DNA from: Hymenobacter negativus
Lineage (GTDB): Bacteria > Bacteroidota > Bacteroidia > Cytophagales > Hymenobacteraceae
Assembly (NCBI RefSeq): GCF_016056375.1
Contig: NZ_JAEDAE010000011.1
Coordinates: 107,317 to 171,316, forward strand
Length of the DNA: 64,000 nt
Reading direction: 5' to 3'
Below the pieces are notes generated by a model. The model was not told the DNA's origin. It saw only the letters and a program-made list of their open reading frames with translations, and ran no database searches. Positions 43,275-51,668 of the stretch are shown here, piece after piece. The stretch's first letter is position 1. Every line of letters starts with the position of its first letter. Position numbers and translations under genes: made by a program.

Positions 43275-43288
43275 TACAAACGTTTGCA
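43275..43288. promoter_or_regulatory. LacI-family operator C
   Basis: TACAAACGTTTGCA contains the perfect 10-bp palindrome CAAACGTTTG (43277-43286), the same core as operators A and B. A weaker half-site ACGTTTTC lies near 43248. The 43289-43570 stretch shows no gene; its 3' end is AT-rich leader for the next gene. Confidence 0.65.
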
Positions 43289-43570
43289 CTTTAGACGGGC
43301 TCAGGACAAAAAAATACCGTCATTTAGCAAAATAAATTTAGCGCTTTTTGCTGACTTCTGCTTTTGGTGAAACCCACTGCCGTCCCCGACCAGAACTCTT
43401 CCCTCACCAGCAGCCATCTGCTGTTGGATAAGCAACGCGGGGACTCAATCCCAGGGGCTTCAGGCATCCGGAGGCAGCACTCGCTGCCAGAAAGTAGGTA
43501 CGCAATTTAGATTCGAATCGTTTACATATTAATAAGTATATTTAATAATATAATTTAAAACCTCAATCCT

Positions 43571-44281
43571 ATGAAAACGATGAAAGTGCTTCCTCTTTTT
43601 CTGGTAATGGGTGCCCTGCTGCTTGGCGGGGCCTGCAGTTCTTCCAAAACCAGCTCGGATGCCACGGCCGATAGTGGCGTGGGCGCAATGCCCACCAGTA
43701 CCGACGCAGCCGGCAATCTGCCCGCCGACGCTACCAATGGCGGCGCTGCGATGGCCAGCACCGGCGATACCGATACCGGCAGCATGAGCCGCGTGGCGGC
43801 GGCCGACGTTCCGGCCGGCGATTTGGCGGTCTTCATGGGCACCTTCGCCACCATGACGGACCCCGTGTTTCTGATTGATGCGGGCAGCAGCAACATCCTC
43901 GAGATTCAGGTAGGCCAGCTGGCTGCGGAAAAGGCGGCCAGCCCCGATGTGCGGAAGTTCGCGCAGTCCATGGTGGCCCTCCACTCGCAGAACGACCAGG
44001 AGCTGAAAGCCCTGGCCCGGCAGCTCAACGCCACGCTTCCCGCCACCATGCTGCCGGTGCACCAGCACCTGGCCGACCGGATGCTGGACAAAACGGGCAA
44101 AAGCTTCGACGAGTCTTACATGGACCTGATGGAGAAGGCCCACAAGATGGACATCGCCATGTTCGAGGTGAAAAGCAAAAACGCCGAAAGCCCGGCCGTG
44201 AAAAGCTATGCCACCAAAAACCTGCCCATCCTGCACTCCCGCAGAGCATTGGCCGACAAAATTGAGAAAAAGGTTGACTGA
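43571..44281 (+). CDS. DUF4142 lipoprotein
   Basis: 236 residues. The lipobox is LLLGGACSSSK. A disordered Ala/Thr/Asp/Ser-rich linker (about 25-75) leads to a helical ferritin-like DUF4142 domain: VFLIDAGSSNILEIQVGQLA, KAASPDVRKFAQSMVALHSQ, QHLADRMLDKTGKSFDESYM and AESPAVKSYATKNLPILHSR. DUF4142 proteins are periplasmic or outer-membrane lipoproteins of unknown biochemistry, often stress-induced. Nothing in the neighbourhood clarifies its role. Confidence 0.9.
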   Translation: MKTMKVLPLFLVMGALLLGGACSSSKTSSDATADSGVGAMPTSTDAAGNLPADATNGGAAMASTGDTDTGSMSRVAAADVPAGDLAVFMGTFATMTDPVFLIDAGSSNILEIQVGQLAAEKAASPDVRKFAQSMVALHSQNDQELKALARQLNATLPATMLPVHQHLADRMLDKTGKSFDESYMDLMEKAHKMDIAMFEVKSKNAESPAVKSYATKNLPILHSRRALADKIEKKVD

Positions 44282-44337
44282 GCCAGCGGCTGGGAGCATT
44301 CGCTTCCACGCCAAAACCAAGACTGAATAGTAGCTAT

Positions 44338-44395
44338 TCTACCACTTCGCCCGGCCTGATGCCATTGCATTAGCCCGGGCGAAGCGTTGTGGTAG
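44338..44395. repeat. Interrupted hairpin in the gap after the DUF4142 gene
   Basis: CTACCAC (44338-44344) and CTTCGCCCGG (44345-44354) pair with GTGGTAG (44389-44395) and CCGGGCGAAG (44375-44384), leaving a 4-nt bulge. No T-run follows. The rest of the 44282-44626 gap holds the direct repeat at 44428-44463 and no recognised gene. Confidence 0.6.
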
Positions 44396-44427
44396 GGGCG
44401 CTTGGCTACACACGAACGGTGCCTCCC

Positions 44428-44463
44428 GCCCCCTGCGCCCGCTGCGGAAGAAACCAAAGCTTC
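44428..44463 (+). repeat. Dispersed repeat, left copy
   Basis: The 17-mer GAAGAAACCAAAGCTTC (44447-44463) and the preceding C-rich ~19 bp recur, with changes, at 46751-46788. The two copies flank the ABC-F and 46281 genes in the same orientation. Confidence 0.65.
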
Positions 44464-44626
44464 CCCAGCAGCGGCGCGGAAACACCAGCGTTTTAAGCTG
44501 GGTTCGTAAATTTGCCCCAGCAAACTGCAAGCACTGCTTTATGTAATAGCTGACTTCTTTCAAAAATCGAGTAGCCACCCCGCGACGTGGGCGGCTGCAT
44601 CCGTTCGCTTTTTTGAGAAAGAACTC

Positions 44627-46216
44627 ATGCTATTGCTACAAAACCTCGGGTACGCACACCCCAACAAAGACGTGCTGTTCGACAACCTGAACCTGGCTGT
44701 CAACGACCACCAAAAGCTGGCGCTAATTGGCAACAACGGCGCGGGGAAATCCACGCTGTTGAAAATCATGGCGGGCTTGCTCGCGCCTTCCACCGGGCGC
44801 GTGGTGGCCAGCTCTGCGCCCTATTACATTCCACAGCATTTCGGCCAGTACGACGACCTGACCGTGGCGCAGGCGCTCCACATCAACGGCAAAATCACTG
44901 CTCTGGCGGAAATTCTGGATGGCCAGGCCACCGACGCCAACCTGGCCGCGCTGGACGACGACTGGACCATTGAGGAACGCAGCCAGGAAGCCCTGCTGCA
45001 CTGGGGCCTGGCCGACGTGCGCCTGACCCAACGCCTGGCCAGCCTCAGCGGCGGCCAGAAAACCAAGGTGTTCCTGGCTGGCATCGCCATTCACCGGCCC
45101 GACATCGTGCTGCTCGACGAGCCCAGCAACCACCTCGACACCGCCGGCCGGCAGCTGCTCTACGACTTCATCGCCAGCAGCCCCAGCACGGTGCTGGTGG
45201 TGAGCCACGACCGCAAGCTGCTGAACCTGCTCGACGCGGTGTGCGAGCTGAGCCGGCGCGGCCTGGCCCTCTACGGCGGCAACTATGCCTTTTATGCCGA
45301 GCAAAAGCAGGTGGAAAGCCACGCCCTGACCCAGGACGTGAAGGCCCGCGCTACCGCCCTGCGCAAAGCCCGCGAAGCTGAGCGCGAAGCCCTCGAACGC
45401 AAGCACAAGCAGGACGCCCGCGGCAAGAAAAGCCAGGACAAAGCCGGCCTGCCCGCCATTGTGCTAGGCATGATGCGCAACAGCGCCGAAAACAGCGCCT
45501 CCCGCCTCAAGGGCATTCATGCCGAGAAAGTGGGCGCCCTGGCCCAGGAGCTGAGCGAGCTGCGCAAGGAACTGCCCGACACCGACAAAATGAAGTTCAA
45601 CTTCGACCAGTCGGCCCTGCACAAAGGCAAGGTGCTGTTCGAGGCCCAGGGCCTGAACCACAACTACGGCCCCGGCCTGCTGTGGCCCGACGACCTCACC
45701 TTCCGGCTGCACAGCGGCGAGCGGCTGGCGCTGCACGGGCCCAACGGCTCCGGCAAAACCACCCTCATCAAGCTGCTGCTCGGCGAGCTGGAGCCCACGC
45801 GCGGCACCCTGCACCGGGCCGGCAGCCAAGCCGTGTTCATCGACCAAGACTATTCCCTGCTCCACCACCAGCTGTCGGTGTACGAGCAGGCGCAGCAGTT
45901 CAATGCCGCCGGGCTGCAGGAGCACGAAGTCAAGATTCGCCTCGCCCGCTTCCTGTTCCCGCAAGACTACTGGGACAAGCCGTGCAGTGCCTTAAGCGGC
46001 GGCGAGAAAATGCGGCTGCTGCTCTGCTGCCTGATGATAAGCAACCAAGCGCCCGACCTCATCGTGCTCGACGAGCCCACCAACAACCTCGACATCCAGA
46101 ACCTGGAAATCCTGACGGCCGCCCTCCACGACTACCACGGTACCCTCGTGGTGGTGTCGCACGACGAGTATTTCCTGCAGCAGCTGCAAGTGGAGCGCAC
46201 CCTCCGGCTGGGGTAG
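44627..46216 (+). CDS. ABC-F family ATP-binding protein
   Basis: 529 residues with two ABC ATPase domains and no membrane part. Domain 1: Walker A IGNNGAGKST, signature RLASLSGGQKTKV, Walker B DIVLLDEPSNHLD, VVSHDRKLL. Domain 2: HGPNGSGKTTLIKLL, signature CSALSGGEKMRL, DLIVLDEPTNNLDIQ and VVSHDEYFL. A charged linker (KAREAEREALERKHKQDARG) joins them, the interdomain linker typical of ABC-F proteins that act on the ribosome. Some give ribosome protection against antibiotics and others are translation factors; the sequence alone does not decide. It lies between two copies of a direct repeat. Confidence 0.94.
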   Translation: MLLLQNLGYAHPNKDVLFDNLNLAVNDHQKLALIGNNGAGKSTLLKIMAGLLAPSTGRVVASSAPYYIPQHFGQYDDLTVAQALHINGKITALAEILDGQATDANLAALDDDWTIEERSQEALLHWGLADVRLTQRLASLSGGQKTKVFLAGIAIHRPDIVLLDEPSNHLDTAGRQLLYDFIASSPSTVLVVSHDRKLLNLLDAVCELSRRGLALYGGNYAFYAEQKQVESHALTQDVKARATALRKAREAEREALERKHKQDARGKKSQDKAGLPAIVLGMMRNSAENSASRLKGIHAEKVGALAQELSELRKELPDTDKMKFNFDQSALHKGKVLFEAQGLNHNYGPGLLWPDDLTFRLHSGERLALHGPNGSGKTTLIKLLLGELEPTRGTLHRAGSQAVFIDQDYSLLHHQLSVYEQAQQFNAAGLQEHEVKIRLARFLFPQDYWDKPCSALSGGEKMRLLLCCLMISNQAPDLIVLDEPTNNLDIQNLEILTAALHDYHGTLVVVSHDEYFLQQLQVERTLRLG

Positions 46217-46280
46217 CCTGTGAGAAGCGCCCGCCCCGCGGAAGCAGCATCTTCTCTTAGTAGCGTCAGCAGCAGGGGAG

Positions 46281-46742
46281 ATGCCCATTGTTCCTTTAAT
46301 TCGGCTTATGTATTTGCCTTCTTCTGATTTCGTCGCCACGTTCGGTGACTGCGACCTATATGTTGAAGGCCATGATTGGGTTCTGAAACGGGGCTCTCTG
46401 GCTTTCGACACTGACTCGTTGAAAAACGGCAAAACACTCAGTTGGCTGCCGTTGCTGGAGCAAGACTATGCGGATTTTCAGGAATCCCTTGTTCGTGGCC
46501 TGGCCCATCTAGGACCAGAAGAATCGGCGCTCCGACTGACAGCCTTTCCTACGCAAGACTTAATTCTGCTCGGATTGGCTAGTCCCTCCGCTTACTGGGT
46601 CGATTTGGCTTTGAGATGGGTAGGGAAGATGGGAACATGGCCCGCGCTGCTTCCTACCCTGCATGCATTGTCGCTCGACCTTTACTTACCTCAATCGACT
46701 CGACGCGCCGCCAAACGACTTTACTACACCGGTAAGCTGTAA
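46281..46742 (+). CDS. Hypothetical protein
   Basis: 153 residues; an ATG at 46308 (MYLPSSDFVATFGDCDLYVE) is a plausible alternative start. No signal peptide and no family recognised. It looks like a soluble alpha/beta protein with a Leu-rich helical second half (LLPTLHALSLDLYLPQSTRR). Base composition is less GC-rich than its neighbours. It lies 64 bp after the ABC-F gene in the same direction and just before the right copy of the direct repeat. Coding status rests on frame length and context. Confidence 0.55.
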   Translation: MPIVPLIRLMYLPSSDFVATFGDCDLYVEGHDWVLKRGSLAFDTDSLKNGKTLSWLPLLEQDYADFQESLVRGLAHLGPEESALRLTAFPTQDLILLGLASPSAYWVDLALRWVGKMGTWPALLPTLHALSLDLYLPQSTRRAAKRLYYTGKL

Positions 46743-46750
46743 CCCAAACC

Positions 46751-46788
46751 CCGCCCCGCGCGCAAGCTGCTGAAGAAACCAAAGCTTC
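46751..46788 (+). repeat. Dispersed repeat, right copy
   Basis: The 17-mer GAAGAAACCAAAGCTTC (46772-46788) is identical to 44447-44463. The C-rich flank is similar but diverged. Confidence 0.65.
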
Positions 46789-46815
46789 TGCTTAGCTTGC
46801 CTTTAGTTTTCGTCA

Positions 46816-46859
46816 AAAAAAATTAGATGGAACTGTACAAACTCACACCTAATTTTTTT
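46816..46859 (+). promoter_or_regulatory. AT-rich hairpin directly before the AAA-TOPRIM gene
   Basis: AAAAAAATTAG (46816-46826) is the reverse complement of CTAATTTTTTT (46849-46859), with a 22-nt loop. It ends 7 bp before the start codon and has a terminal T-run, so it could terminate read-through or hide the start region. Confidence 0.6.
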
Positions 46860-46866
46860 AAACACA

Positions 46867-48792
46867 ATGATTGCAGGCGTACTACTGAGGAATTTCAAGA
46901 CCTATTCCGGAATCAATTATATCCCATTGTCAAATGGAGATAAATTCTGTGGGCTTGTTGGTAATAATGGGATTGGTAAAAGCTCTGTGCTAGAAGCGTT
47001 GGACTCTTTGTTTAATGCTAAACCTTGGAACTATAATGTTATAGTTAAAAAGAGTGGATTTGTAACGACACGCCCTCATGTTGTCCCAATGTACTTGATT
47101 AAACACGACGCATTAATAAATGAAGTTCAAACAGCTAAGAAAATAAGTGATGTAGTTTGGGATATAGATGAGGCTGACTTTTCAAACCAAAAAAGCAAGG
47201 AGATATTTAAAGTTTTTAAAGAACAAAGGGAGCTTCTTAAGCGAGAATTTTCGAAGGAAAAGTATTTTTTAATTCCTATTGGGATATCCAATGATTCGGT
47301 TCCAAGTTTCAGTATTTTTAATACAAAAAAACTTGGCGAAGCATTAGTTGATGATTTTGATTCATCAGCAATACAGATGTCTGAAGAGCAGGTAAACGCG
47401 TTTTTGCCATTGCATAATGAGCTAAAGCATATGTTTGAGTATGTGTATATACCTAAAGATATTGAACAAGAAGTATTTGGTCAGCTTGAGAATAAGGAAA
47501 TACAAACCTTAATGGGAGAGACATTGATTGAAATTATAGAATCGTGCGTTCCTCAAGCTAAAATTCAAGAGATGAATACTAAGTTGAACGGTTTTATGGA
47601 TGGGATGTCTTCAGTGCTTGAGGACTACTCTTTTAGGACGTTAACGGACAGGCAGCAAAACCTCAAAAAAAGCGATGTATACAAGCTTGTCATTGAAGCT
47701 TATTTTAAAATCAGAAAATTGCATAAGAAGCAAGGTGACCATTGGTTAGATGTTAGTTCATTAAGCTCAGGCGAGAAACAAAAGGCAATTATTGAAATCG
47801 CCAGCCGTATCATAAACGGTTATAGGAAAAGCGCTACAAACTTAATTCTGGCGATTGATGAGCCAGAGGCTTCATTGCACATGTCAGCATGTTATGACCA
47901 ATTTGACAAGCTTTATCAAATTAGCAGTAGTGTTGCCTGTCATCAACTATTATTTACAACACATTGGTATGGATTCATGCCAACTGTAGAGAAAGGTACA
48001 GTCTGTATAGTGAGTAAAATCAATGATAATCATAAGGTAGACTTAATAAATGTTTCTAGCTATAGGGAAGAGATTAAGCAAAAAGTTAAAGATTCAAAAG
48101 GTAAATTGCCTTATGATATTAGACTTAAAAGCCTTAATGATTTTATTCAGTCGTTGATAACTAGCGTTATCGATGAAGACCCATACAATTGGTTGATATG
48201 TGAGGGAAGTTCTGAGAAAATATATTTTGAAGAGTATTTTAAAGATATAATTCAGGAGAAAAAGTTGAGAATTATCCCAGTAGGAGGTGCTTCTGAAATC
48301 AAAAGAATCTACAATCATCTATTGGTCTCTTTTGAGGATTTCAAAAAGGATATCAAAGGGAAAGTAATTTTGCTTTCAGATACTGATGCAGAATTGGTTA
48401 GTTATTCGACTAAAGACGACAAGAATTTGATTTCTTATAGAATGGTTAATAATAATGCGACCAAAAAGACAATATTAGTAAAGATTGATTCTAATCCTGT
48501 TTCCCCAAAAACAGAAATTGAAGACGCTTTAAATGGCAAGTTGTTCTTTGACACTTTGTCTACTTTCTTGCCTGATTATCCTGAAATTGAAAACATTATT
48601 GGGGGTATTACGAATCCGTCGGAGCAGGCGTGTTACTTCTCACTGGACTTATCACCTACAAAGAGCCAGCTTTTGGAAAATTTCTTTGATAAAGAAGGCG
48701 TTAAATTCTCATTTGCAAAAAAATATGTGGAAGGAATCTCTGATGCGTATGAAATACCAGAATGGATTGACGACTTAAAAAAGCTGTTTTAA
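46867..48792 (+). CDS. AAA ATPase-TOPRIM nuclease (OLD/GajA/PARIS-like), probable phage defence
   Basis: 641 residues. The N-terminal SMC/ABC-type ATPase has Walker A GNNGIGKS (32-39), signature LSSGEK (299-304), Walker B LILAIDEPEASLH (326-338) and H-loop TTHW (His366). A C-terminal TOPRIM-like domain has CEGSSEKIYFEEYF (Glu446), GGASEIKRIYNHL and the acidic pair SDTDAE (Asp505, Asp507), followed by TEIEDALNG. This order is that of OLD-family nucleases and of defence proteins such as GajA, or of an AriA-AriB (PARIS) fusion. No UvrD-like GajB or other partner is adjacent. In one 60-base line I counted 32% G+C here versus 68% in clpB, so recent transfer is likely. Start: the first ATG, after an AT-rich hairpin. 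Confidence 0.85.
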   Translation: MIAGVLLRNFKTYSGINYIPLSNGDKFCGLVGNNGIGKSSVLEALDSLFNAKPWNYNVIVKKSGFVTTRPHVVPMYLIKHDALINEVQTAKKISDVVWDIDEADFSNQKSKEIFKVFKEQRELLKREFSKEKYFLIPIGISNDSVPSFSIFNTKKLGEALVDDFDSSAIQMSEEQVNAFLPLHNELKHMFEYVYIPKDIEQEVFGQLENKEIQTLMGETLIEIIESCVPQAKIQEMNTKLNGFMDGMSSVLEDYSFRTLTDRQQNLKKSDVYKLVIEAYFKIRKLHKKQGDHWLDVSSLSSGEKQKAIIEIASRIINGYRKSATNLILAIDEPEASLHMSACYDQFDKLYQISSSVACHQLLFTTHWYGFMPTVEKGTVCIVSKINDNHKVDLINVSSYREEIKQKVKDSKGKLPYDIRLKSLNDFIQSLITSVIDEDPYNWLICEGSSEKIYFEEYFKDIIQEKKLRIIPVGGASEIKRIYNHLLVSFEDFKKDIKGKVILLSDTDAELVSYSTKDDKNLISYRMVNNNATKKTILVKIDSNPVSPKTEIEDALNGKLFFDTLSTFLPDYPEIENIIGGITNPSEQACYFSLDLSPTKSQLLENFFDKEGVKFSFAKKYVEGISDAYEIPEWIDDLKKLF

Positions 48793-48870
48793 TTTGTACC
48801 CACTGTTAGACCTAACCGCACTTGTGGTATGTAAGGTGCTGAAAACTTGTCATAAAATGTTGAGGTCAAG

Positions 48871-48907
48871 ATTGCATTTTTCGGACTTTTTGACCGGAAA
48901 ATGCAAT
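48871..48907. promoter_or_regulatory. 14-bp inverted repeat upstream of clpB
   Basis: ATTGCATTTTTCGG (48871-48884) and CCGGAAAATGCAAT (48894-48907) pair with one G-U wobble across a 9-bp spacer, 72 bp before the clpB ATG. It is either a regulator binding site for clpB or a weak terminator of the preceding gene. No T-run follows on the + strand. Confidence 0.65.
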
Positions 48908-48979
48908 TTGCACCCCCTTTGCTAGTCCCCTCGTACAAACTTCCTAACCCGAAGCACCTACCTAAAGAGACTACGCAAC

Positions 48980-51589
48980 ATGGACTTTAAAAACTTCACC
49001 ATCAAGGCGCAGGAGGCCGTGCAAAAGGCCACCGAAATCGCCGGGGGCAACCAGCAGCAGGCCGTCGAGACGGGCCACCTGCTGAAGGGCCTCTTCCAGA
49101 GCGACGAGAACGTCTTCTCGTTTCTGGCCAACAAGCTCGGGGCCAACCTCAACATCCTCACCCCGCGCCTCGACGCCATCGTGGCCGCCTACCCGAAAGT
49201 GAGCGGCGGCTCGCCCTACTTCGCCAACGAGGCCGCCGCCGCCGTGCAGCGCGCCAACGCCGCCATGAAGGACATGGGCGACGAATTCGTGTCGGTGGAA
49301 CACCTGCTGCTGGGCCTGCTCGGCGGCCGCGACGCCGTGGCCACCCTGCTGAAAGACACCGGCTTCAACGAGAAGGACGCCAAAGCCGCCATCCAGGAGC
49401 TGCGCGGGGGCCGCAAGGTGACCAGCCAAAGCGCCGAAGACCAGTACCAGAGCCTGAACCGCTACGCCCGCAACCTCAACGAGCAGGTGCGCAGCGGCAA
49501 AATGGACCCCGTGATTGGCCGCGACGAGGAAATCCGCCGCGTGCTGCAAATCCTCTCGCGCCGCACCAAAAACAACCCCGTGCTGCTCGGCGAGCCCGGC
49601 GTGGGCAAAACCGCCATCGTGGAGGGCCTGGCCCAGCGCATCGTGGCCGGCGACGTGCCCGAAAACCTGCGCGACAAAACCATCATGAGCCTCGACATGG
49701 GCCTGCTCGTGGCCGGCGCCAAGTACAAGGGCGAGTTTGAGGAGCGCCTCAAGGCCGTCATCAAAGAAGTGACCGACTCCGACGGCCAGATTGTGCTCTT
49801 CATCGACGAGATGCACACCCTCATCGGGGCCGGCGGCGGGGGCGAGGGCGCCATGGACGCCGCCAACCTGCTCAAGCCCGCCCTGGCGCGCGGCGAGCTG
49901 CACGCCATCGGCGCCACCACGCTCAAGGAATACCAGAAGTACATCGAGAAAGACAAGGCCCTGGAGCGCCGTTTCCAGGCCGTGATGGTGGACGAGCCCT
50001 CGCAGGAAGACGCCATCAGCATCATGCGCGGCATCAAGGAGAAGTACGAGCTGCACCACGGCGTGCGCATCACCGACGACGCCGTGATTGCGGCCGTCGA
50101 GCTGAGCTCGCGTTACATCACCGACCGGTTCCTGCCCGACAAGGCCATCGACCTCATGGACGAAGCCGCCGCCAAGCTCCGCATCGAGCTGAACTCCATG
50201 CCCGTGGAGCTCGACGAGGTGCAGCGCCGCATCATGCAGCTCGAGATTGAGCGCGAAGCCATCCGCCGCGAAGACAACAAAGACCGCGAAACCGTGCTCA
50301 GCAAGGAGCTGGCCGAGCTGGGCGAGAAGCGCGACAGCCTCAAAGCTCGCTGGGAAAGCGAGAAAGGCGTGCTCACCGGCATCCAGGAGCAGAAAGAAGC
50401 AATAGAGCGCTTCAAGCTCGAAGCCGAGCAGGCCGAACGCCAGGGCGATTACGGCCGCGTGGCCGAGCTGCGCTACGGCAAAATCCAGGAAGCCGAGCAG
50501 AAGCTGAAGCAGCTGCAGGACCAGGCCAACGCCAACAAAGACGGCGGCTCGATGCTGCAGGAAGTCGTCACCTCCGAGGACATCGCCGAAGTGGTGGCCA
50601 AGTGGACCGGCATCCCCGTCAGCAAAATGCTGCAGTCAGACCGCGAGAAGCTGCTCAACCTCGAAGCCGAGCTGGGCAAACGAGTAGCAGGACAGTCCGA
50701 AGCCATCGCGGCCATCTCCGACGCCGTGCGTCGTTCCCGCGCCGGCCTGCAAGACCCCAAGCGGCCCATCGGCTCGTTCATTTTCCTGGGCACCACCGGC
50801 GTGGGCAAAACCGAGCTGGCCAAGGCCCTGGCCGAGTACCTCTTCAACGACGAGAATGCGATGGTCCGCATCGACATGAGCGAATTTCAGGAGCGGCACG
50901 CCGTGTCGCGCCTCATCGGGGCCCCTCCCGGCTACGTGGGCTACGACGAGGGCGGCCAGCTTACCGAGGCCGTGCGCCGCAAGCCCTACTCGGTGGTGCT
51001 GCTCGACGAGATTGAAAAAGCGCACCCCGACGTGTTCAACATCCTGCTGCAAGTGCTCGACGATGGCCGCCTCACCGACAACAAAGGCCGGGTGGCGAAC
51101 TTCAAGAACACCATCATCATCATGACCTCCAACACAGGTGCCGACATCATCCAGAAGAACTTCAAGGAGCTGAACGAGTACAACCACGACGAAGTGGTGG
51201 ACCGCACCCGTGATGAAGTCGTCGAGCGCCTCAAGCAGCACATGCGCCCCGAGTTCCTGAACCGCATCGACGAAATCGTGATGTTCCAGCCGCTCAAGCG
51301 CAAGGAAATCCGCAAGATTGTCGACATCCAGTTCAAGCAAATCCAGCAGCGTCTGGCCGAGTCGGGCATCCAGCTCGAAGCTACCGACGAGGTGCTCGAC
51401 TTCCTCGGCGAGCAGGGCTTCGACCCGACTTTCGGTGCCCGCCCGCTCAAACGCGTGCTGCAGCGCCTGATTCTCAACGAACTCAGCAAGGACATCCTCG
51501 CCGGCAAAGTGAGCAAAGACGCCGTGGTGGAAGCCGTGCTAGAAGACGGGCAGGTGAAATTTGAGAACGTGGAGATGCCGGCGGTGTAA
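48980..51589 (+). CDS. clpB: ATP-dependent chaperone ClpB
   Basis: 869 residues, full length. An N-terminal Clp repeat domain (FTIKAQEAVQKATEIAGGNQ) precedes AAA module 1 with Walker A GEPGVGKT and LFIDEMHTLIGAG. The coiled-coil middle domain (LEIEREAIRREDNKDRETV through IQEAEQKLKQLQDQ), which distinguishes ClpB from ClpA/C, follows. AAA module 2 has GTTGVGKTELAKAL, VVLLDEIEKAHPDV and a D2-small domain GFDPTFGARPLKRVLQRL. It disaggregates proteins with DnaK. Both flanks are AT-rich and unrelated to stress response, and an inverted repeat precedes it. Confidence 0.98.
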   Translation: MDFKNFTIKAQEAVQKATEIAGGNQQQAVETGHLLKGLFQSDENVFSFLANKLGANLNILTPRLDAIVAAYPKVSGGSPYFANEAAAAVQRANAAMKDMGDEFVSVEHLLLGLLGGRDAVATLLKDTGFNEKDAKAAIQELRGGRKVTSQSAEDQYQSLNRYARNLNEQVRSGKMDPVIGRDEEIRRVLQILSRRTKNNPVLLGEPGVGKTAIVEGLAQRIVAGDVPENLRDKTIMSLDMGLLVAGAKYKGEFEERLKAVIKEVTDSDGQIVLFIDEMHTLIGAGGGGEGAMDAANLLKPALARGELHAIGATTLKEYQKYIEKDKALERRFQAVMVDEPSQEDAISIMRGIKEKYELHHGVRITDDAVIAAVELSSRYITDRFLPDKAIDLMDEAAAKLRIELNSMPVELDEVQRRIMQLEIEREAIRREDNKDRETVLSKELAELGEKRDSLKARWESEKGVLTGIQEQKEAIERFKLEAEQAERQGDYGRVAELRYGKIQEAEQKLKQLQDQANANKDGGSMLQEVVTSEDIAEVVAKWTGIPVSKMLQSDREKLLNLEAELGKRVAGQSEAIAAISDAVRRSRAGLQDPKRPIGSFIFLGTTGVGKTELAKALAEYLFNDENAMVRIDMSEFQERHAVSRLIGAPPGYVGYDEGGQLTEAVRRKPYSVVLLDEIEKAHPDVFNILLQVLDDGRLTDNKGRVANFKNTIIIMTSNTGADIIQKNFKELNEYNHDEVVDRTRDEVVERLKQHMRPEFLNRIDEIVMFQPLKRKEIRKIVDIQFKQIQQRLAESGIQLEATDEVLDFLGEQGFDPTFGARPLKRVLQRLILNELSKDILAGKVSKDAVVEAVLEDGQVKFENVEMPAV

Positions 51590-51610
51590 TCTGCTAGGTT
51601 TTGAATGGGA

Positions 51611-51645
51611 AAGCCCCGCTGGCGTGATGCTGGCGGGGCTTTTTA
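51611..51645 (+). terminator. Terminator of clpB
   Basis: AAGCCCCGC (51611-51619) pairs with 51633-51641 and is followed by TTTTTATTT. Confidence 0.92.
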
Positions 51646-51668
51646 TTTATCAATTGTAGATTTAAATC

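Noticed and set aside
48871..48907. CIRCE element before clpB
   Set aside because: The spacer length fits but the arm sequence does not match the CIRCE consensus.
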